A stretch of 64,000 bases of DNA, from contig CAZBHS010000025.1 in NCBI GenBank assembly GCA_964491915.1, forward strand, positions 1 to 64,000, given 5' to 3'. Both the position numbers and the translations under genes were made by a program. The notes beneath the pieces are model-generated. The model was not told where the DNA came from and did no database searches. It saw only the letters and a list, made by a program, of their open reading frames with translations. This stretch comes from JAHELQ01 sp964491915 (lineage in GTDB: Bacteria; Acidobacteriota; Aminicenantia; UBA2199). The first letter of the stretch is position 1. The number at the start of each line of letters is the position of its first letter. This document shows positions 61,201-64,000 of this stretch, one piece after another.

Positions 61201-63205
61201 GGGTGAACTCTTTGGGGAAGGGCAATGTTTCGGGAAGCTCATGATAGGCCAAATCGGCGCTCCGCAGAATCGCCTCCTCCGATACCCCGTTCTCCATGGC
61301 GATCCTGGCCATGAGGGAATTGGGGTAGATGTTGAGGATATGAATGTAGGGAAAATGGAGCCATTTGAGACTCTTGATATACTCCAACGAATGCATCGCC
61401 TCCTCTTCAGTCTCGCTGGGCAGGCCGTGCAGCAATTGGGTCTCGAGAATCACATGGGGGTATTTGTCGATGATGTAACTCATATTGTCATAGAGGCGGT
61501 CCAGGTTCAGATGCTTTTGCACCAATTTTTGCAGCCGCGGCGATGTGGTCTCCAGCGCCAAATCCATAGTGACGGTCCCGGCCTCCACCATCACGTCGAT
61601 GAGCTCTTTGGTCAGGATATCGCCGCGAATGCCGTTGGGGAAGTGGAGGTGCGGCTTCATCTTGTGATCGATGATCAAGCGGAACAAACGGGTGCTCTCC
61701 TTGAGGTTCATATTGGGCAAGTCGTCCACAAACGCGAACCGGCGCACCCCCATATCGTAATAGAGCTTCATCTCTGCGAACATATTGTCGGCGGAGCGCA
61801 CCACATATTTATCCGCCCAAATCTTGAAACAATAGGCGCAATGAAACGCGCAACCGCGGCTGAACTGAACGGTCATGGAATTTTTGGCCACAGCCTGGCC
61901 GATAAAAGGGCGGTATTTTTCGTAATTGATATACGAGCGGTCCGGGATTTGCAAGGTATCCAGCTCTTCCACCTGCGGCCGGGGCGGCGTGAGCAGCATC
62001 GTCACCTCCGCCGGCTCGAATCCCCGGAGGGGGATATGGTCAAACGAAGCGGCGATGTCCCGGTTGGCGAGGACCAACGCCGGATGGGCGTCATCCAATA
62101 TCTCCACGATCCGCTTTTGCGGCGCGTGTGGATCTAGAGGCAAATAAGCGCCGCCGGCCCGCCAAATGCCCAGAATGGCGACAATCATATCCAGCGACGG
62201 TTCCATCATCAACGCCACGATCCGGTCCGGCCCGATCCCTTTGCCCTTCAACACAGCGGCCAATCGCGACGACCGCTCTCGCAATTGCCCGAACGTCAAC
62301 GACTCACCGTCAAAGGTAATGGCCGGCGCGTCCGGCGTCAACGAGGCCTGCTGGAGAAACAAACTCACCACTGTCTCGCCCGCCGGAATGTCCGACGCCG
62401 TATCGTTGAAGTCCGTCAACAATCGCTCCAATTCTCCGGGCGACAATACCTCGAGCTCCAGCGCCTCGCCGTCCACATTCTCTAGAGCCTCTTCCAGGAG
62501 ACGGGTAAAATGACCGGCGATTCGCGCCACCGTCTCTTCCAGGTAACGATCCTCATTGTAAGTAATCCTGCAATTCAGATTTTGGCCGGAATAGGAAAAC
62601 ACCATATTGAATCCTGTGCCCACATGGCGGAGATAAGCCGGGTCATGAATGGTATCCAAAATCAAGGTTACGTCAAAGAGTGAAAAATCCCCATGCAAAT
62701 CATAGGGCCGCCCCAATTGTTTGGCCAATATTTCCATGGGGTAGCGGTAGTGTTTAGTGGCGCCCAACACCGCGGCGCGGGTTGCCAGGAGAACATCTTT
62801 GAATGATGACGAAGGGCTGATAGGGATCCGGATCGGCAGCAATTTGTTCAATAGTTTGTCGGGATTCTCCTGCTTGTATACAGTGATGCCGATGACGATA
62901 TCGCCGGCTGAAGTGTACTTCTGTAGCAGGATGGCCAAGGCGGCGCACAATATCATGTGTTTGGTGTGGGGCGAGTTGTTGCTCATTTTTTTGATCCTCC
63001 CCAACAACGGATCTTTTATATCGAAACAAAATTCCGCCATTGCCGGCACATCGCTTCCATCCCCGCCTTCAGCGGCGGGAACAGTATCCGCGGGAAACCG
63101 GCACAATTGCCAATCACCGGCCAATTGCTCCAGCCAATACTCTTTTTCCACTACATTTTGATGTGCGGCCAATGAAATATTACTTGCGATTCTTTGTCGT
63201 TCCAT
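55280..63205 (-). CDS. NRPS with radical-SAM and cobalamin-binding-like domains inserted in its first adenylation domain
   Basis: The start at 63205 has GGAG eight bases upstream. Of 2,641 residues, ~1-265 form only the C-terminal half of a condensation domain (no HHxxxDG). A1 begins ~280 (SLTFGQLRERSSRLAAVL, AGGAYLPLDP ~350) and is interrupted at ~385-955. A radical-SAM domain comes first (SRGCAFHCAYCFKIW, CxxxCxxC ~449; ETQLLHGLPSETEEE), then a B12-binding-like domain (~763-930: MKVLLLDLSQFF, PPIGLLYVMSHL, IIGIRSLNFY, APIVSGGPYAT, LAVLGEGEITF). A1 resumes at YTSGSTGKPKG (~970). PCP1 (LGGHSLKA ~1355), C (MHHIVSDG ~1535), A2 (YTSGSTGKPKG ~2020) and PCP2 (LGGNSL ~2395) follow, then another half-C-like tail. 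A1 pocket is about D-V-M-N-L-G-I-I-N; A2 about D-V-E-D-I-G-D-I-C, whose acidic residues suggest a basic substrate. The A2 motif YGPTE is changed to TAPTE. Confidence 0.92.
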   Translation of the reverse strand: MERQRIASNISLAAHQNVVEKEYWLEQLAGDWQLCRFPADTVPAAEGGDGSDVPAMAEFCFDIKDPLLGRIKKMSNNSPHTKHMILCAALAILLQKYTSAGDIVIGITVYKQENPDKLLNKLLPIRIPISPSSSFKDVLLATRAAVLGATKHYRYPMEILAKQLGRPYDLHGDFSLFDVTLILDTIHDPAYLRHVGTGFNMVFSYSGQNLNCRITYNEDRYLEETVARIAGHFTRLLEEALENVDGEALELEVLSPGELERLLTDFNDTASDIPAGETVVSLFLQQASLTPDAPAITFDGESLTFGQLRERSSRLAAVLKGKGIGPDRIVALMMEPSLDMIVAILGIWRAGGAYLPLDPHAPQKRIVEILDDAHPALVLANRDIAASFDHIPLRGFEPAEVTMLLTPPRPQVEELDTLQIPDRSYINYEKYRPFIGQAVAKNSMTVQFSRGCAFHCAYCFKIWADKYVVRSADNMFAEMKLYYDMGVRRFAFVDDLPNMNLKESTRLFRLIIDHKMKPHLHFPNGIRGDILTKELIDVMVEAGTVTMDLALETTSPRLQKLVQKHLNLDRLYDNMSYIIDKYPHVILETQLLHGLPSETEEEAMHSLEYIKSLKWLHFPYIHILNIYPNSLMARIAMENGVSEEAILRSADLAYHELPETLPFPKEFTRRFQAEFLNEYFLNKQRLLDVLPQQMKALTEDELVQKYNSYLPMEIASIDDLLGVATIEPSELETAYLPPDYGMAPDLDKKIKAAFPKPEPEAGAMKVLLLDLSQFFTDESHIMYDVVEPPIGLLYVMSHLQKNFPAKVVGKVAKSRIDFDSLEELKQMVLAFKPDIIGIRSLNFYKDFFHKTVAHLRRWGVDAPIVSGGPYATSNYATMLKDPNIDLAVLGEGEITFAHLIETMMAHGNQLPPHDILENIPGLAIAPFKGTGEAPTASRDIVLMDDLPLQPQEVEAGFDGHQPAAGDLAYIIYTSGSTGKPKGVMAQHGNLANQVMGLRDRFGLDAANRYLLLTTFTFDVSLMHISLPLITGARLFLIDNGIRQDPGKLWDFIAGNRINILNMVPAFMEAIMQRLDRRDISLDYLLVGGDAFQQTLHRQLRETFNPRHLINIYGPTETTINATLWEGDSEPETGILPIGRPLANYRVYIMDSNLRPLPLGAVGEICIGGNGVARGYLNRPELTRETFVEFEGSRLYRSGDLGRFRADGTIEFRGRLDRQVKIRGFRVEPDEIRKKILDHPLIAEALVLPRQDASGDRYLAAYIVPHQDHGDERLDVKEYLEAKLPDYMVPSHFIQLAELPLASSGKVDMAALPAADDVLEEQYSPPRNPLEETLTGIWSSVLGVAEERIGIDANFFKLGGHSLKATILVSRIQKQINGNVKLLDIFKEPTIRRFSKFLDTCGESRERAIPVAPPMEVYPCSPAQRRLFVLQQMDPSSTAYHLPAALLLPEDIDVKLLADSFGRMVQRHDSFRTGFELIDGQPLQRVLGQVDFSVEYLDGGESEQEVIRRFIRPFDPAKPPLLRVGIAPARDNRQLLLLDMHHIVSDGLSISVFIEETLALVAGGTLPPATLQYKDYCHWLQTEDQLQTMAKQKEFWLSTFSRLPEPLDVPLDFPRPAVQDLTGDRYAFSIGKNNTAALMELAQRHDATLFMGLLAAFNVFLARVCDADDIVVGTPVAGRRHQDLEGIIGMFVNTLALRTAGDMDGSFLKLLSAVKTHCLEAFEHQDFPFEELVDMVVPGRDTGRHPLFDVMLSLENTGIGRQLEGADAALGDIEPISIETGTSKFDLSLDGHEVDGELRLSFEYCTALFKPSTIARFAEIFVHLLDRILASPEERLANIPLATAAEKTRILEEFNDNTCPPAGDMTIPQTLKQQVEKTPDAVALTGPVYHGLQGQWQHVTYRELSETAMRWAGTLQSHGVGRGSIVALVCGRSVEMMVAILAVLEAGAAYLPIDPSLPEKRIRYMLADSGAHLALTDTKEGKERLHRRILTFADCRLHAQNISPLEKNAARADDPAYIIYTSGSTGKPKGVVVEHRHLLANAAAFAKEFRLGIHDRALQQAAFTFDVFCEEVFPTLFRGAGLVLAQEDWLKDFGLLVEGIERHGVNVIDCTPLMLGELNRTGPPACLHTFINGGDTLNKSHIDGLLKQGIFFNDTAPTETTICATYYRCDGEEASGIPIGSPIANYTVSILDRHGNVLPVGIPGEMCVAGAGVSRGYLNRPELTAETFAEGLYRTGDRGRWLEDGTIEFLGRMDRQVKIRGYRIELGEIEALLATHESVDDAAVTTWEDENLGISLCAYLAVGTHEPDNLTPAMLREFLGGQLPHYMIPAYFVVMESLPLTSHGKLDARALPSPQQNLRTGARFEAPVDDIQTQLYGIWRQVLGIEAFSIHDNIFDLGGNSLLLLQLHRGIDGIFPEVVNVVDLFANPTIAGLGTLIRQRLSGDDGLLELPLINLPEDWFAAEGDRQEESAIDFFIDGEILEGLLRLAAVTGVALERILLSLFIYLFNEAGDNGRVGLVAAIGEPGQLQEVSVDLESLDSIDALFARVDDVVTGDSGLQFESTDMNRISLRRERGQAPALFCGAAQIQWSADWAGVFDIVFQPECLTDRIEFICRCSQRLTPQSAEKLAETYMKLLDVVSRH

Positions 63206-63235
63206 TTTGCATTCTCCAATTTTTTTTCCTACTTG

Positions 63236-64000
63236 CTAAAAAACAAATTCAGCGTCCGGCAGCTCGATCTCTTGCCGGCAAAATCCGTGCGTGACGTCGA
63301 TGTCCCGGATCAATGTCTCCGGTCTCAACGACACGGTCTCGAGTATTTCCACAAACCTCTCCACCACTGAATCAATGGTCTCGGGCTTGAATAATTTCGT
63401 GCAATAGAGCATCTTGAACGCGATCTCCCGTTCCCGCTCGAATACATGGGTGATTATATCGAATTGGGCCACATGCTGCTCGAACGGGTAGGCCCGCATC
63501 ACCAATCCATCCAGGGCCACATCCTCCCAGCCCCGCTCTTGATTGACATTCTGTACCACAAACATTGTATCGAACAGCGGTTGCCGCGCCGGATCCGGTT
63601 CGATCCCCAGACGGCTCACCAAATGGTCGAATGGAAGATCCTGATTCTCGAACGCCTCGATGCAGTGAATCCTCACCTCATCCAAAAACCGGCCGAAGCT
63701 CTTCTCGCCCGCCGGATAGTTGCGGATAGCCAATGTATTGATAAACATCCCGATCACATCGCGCAGGTCCGCGTGAGGCCGTCCGGCAACCGGCGTCCCC
63801 ACCACCACGTCCTCCTGCCCGCTATATTTGGACAGCAAGATATTGTAAGCCGCCAAAAGCGTCATGAACAGGGTGCAGCCATGTGCGGATGCGAGAGATT
63901 GAACCGCGCGAGTCAGCGATTCATCCAGAACAAACTCTTTGGTTTTGCCCTCAAAACTCTGAGTCTCCGGGCGCGGAAAGTCGGCGGGCAACTCCAACTC
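63236..64000 (-). CDS. NRPS, C-terminal end of a condensation domain (N-terminus outside window)
   Basis: The visible 254 residues are the C-terminal half of a condensation domain: LELPADFPRPETQSFEGK, LFMTLLAAYNILLSKYSGQE, VVVGTPVAGRPHADL, GMFINTLAIRN and NQDLPFDHLVSRLG are its late core motifs. The frame is open to the window edge, so the HHxxxDG part and the rest of the protein lie upstream. The stop comes directly after the C domain, so this synthetase ends in C, and the next protein (30 bp later) begins with another half-C before its A domain. This junction is probably a docking or split-domain boundary on the assembly line. Confidence 0.88.
   Translation of the reverse strand, partial: ELELPADFPRPETQSFEGKTKEFVLDESLTRAVQSLASAHGCTLFMTLLAAYNILLSKYSGQEDVVVGTPVAGRPHADLRDVIGMFINTLAIRNYPAGEKSFGRFLDEVRIHCIEAFENQDLPFDHLVSRLGIEPDPARQPLFDTMFVVQNVNQERGWEDVALDGLVMRAYPFEQHVAQFDIITHVFEREREIAFKMLYCTKLFKPETIDSVVERFVEILETVSLRPETLIRDIDVTHGFCRQEIELPDAEFVF

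Overview
The window reads as a scaffold from an uncultured Gram-negative (diderm) bacterium, probably a metagenome-assembled genome. The evidence for a diderm is a near-complete type II secretion system, lipobox lipoproteins, a Wzz-type chain-length regulator and an O-unit flippase. The evidence for a draft assembly is a 10-N gap inside a megasynthase gene, a homopolymer frameshift and one adapter-like patch. The lineage cannot be fixed from sequence alone. Large NRPS/PKS genes next to repeat-rich subtilases suggest something like Aminicenantota/Acidobacteriota or another candidate phylum, but that is a guess.

Region 1 (1-11,010, minus strand) is a surface-polysaccharide locus. In transcription order it holds a small MORN-type lipoprotein, a wlbA/wlbB/wlbC-like set for a 2,3-diacetamido-uronic acid nucleotide sugar, a Wzz-like protein, a large secreted FG-GAP protein, a membrane glycosyltransferase split by one in-frame TAG, and a flippase that runs off the left edge. 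Two matching palindromes (TGACA-N5-TGTCA) lie upstream of two of these genes.

Region 2 (11,172-29,231) holds three paralogous secreted subtilases, each ending in seven repeats of about 50 residues that carry W-R-x-N-[FY]-G-G. The FG-GAP protein of region 1 has the same seven-repeat tail. Between the proteases lie an AT-rich ietAS-like pair (intact AAA ATPase, wrecked subtilase partner), an array of nine 17-bp palindromes at exact 21-bp spacing, and a giant DUF2339 membrane protein.

Region 3 (29,371-41,476, minus strand) is a type II secretion operon. It starts with a PKD/Big-like lipoprotein and a periplasmic propeller protein, then gspH-I-J-K-L-M-C-D-G-E-F. gspH is broken at a run of nine A/T bases. 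The nearby repeat-tailed proteases are plausible substrates (inference).

Region 4 (42,173-64,000, minus strand) is a hybrid NRPS/PKS assembly line with at least three proteins: an upstream NRPS ending in a C domain (cut by the window edge), a 2,641-residue NRPS, and a KS-DH-KR-ACP / C-A-PCP / KS-AT-KR-ACP-TE protein that releases the product. The most unusual feature of the window is here. The first adenylation domain of the middle NRPS carries an insertion of about 570 residues containing a radical-SAM domain (CxxxCxxC) followed by a cobalamin-binding-like domain, in the reverse of the usual order, between core motifs A2 and A3. A 9-mer, GGGGACAGG, occurs 13 times in the window, almost always on the sense strand of genes.
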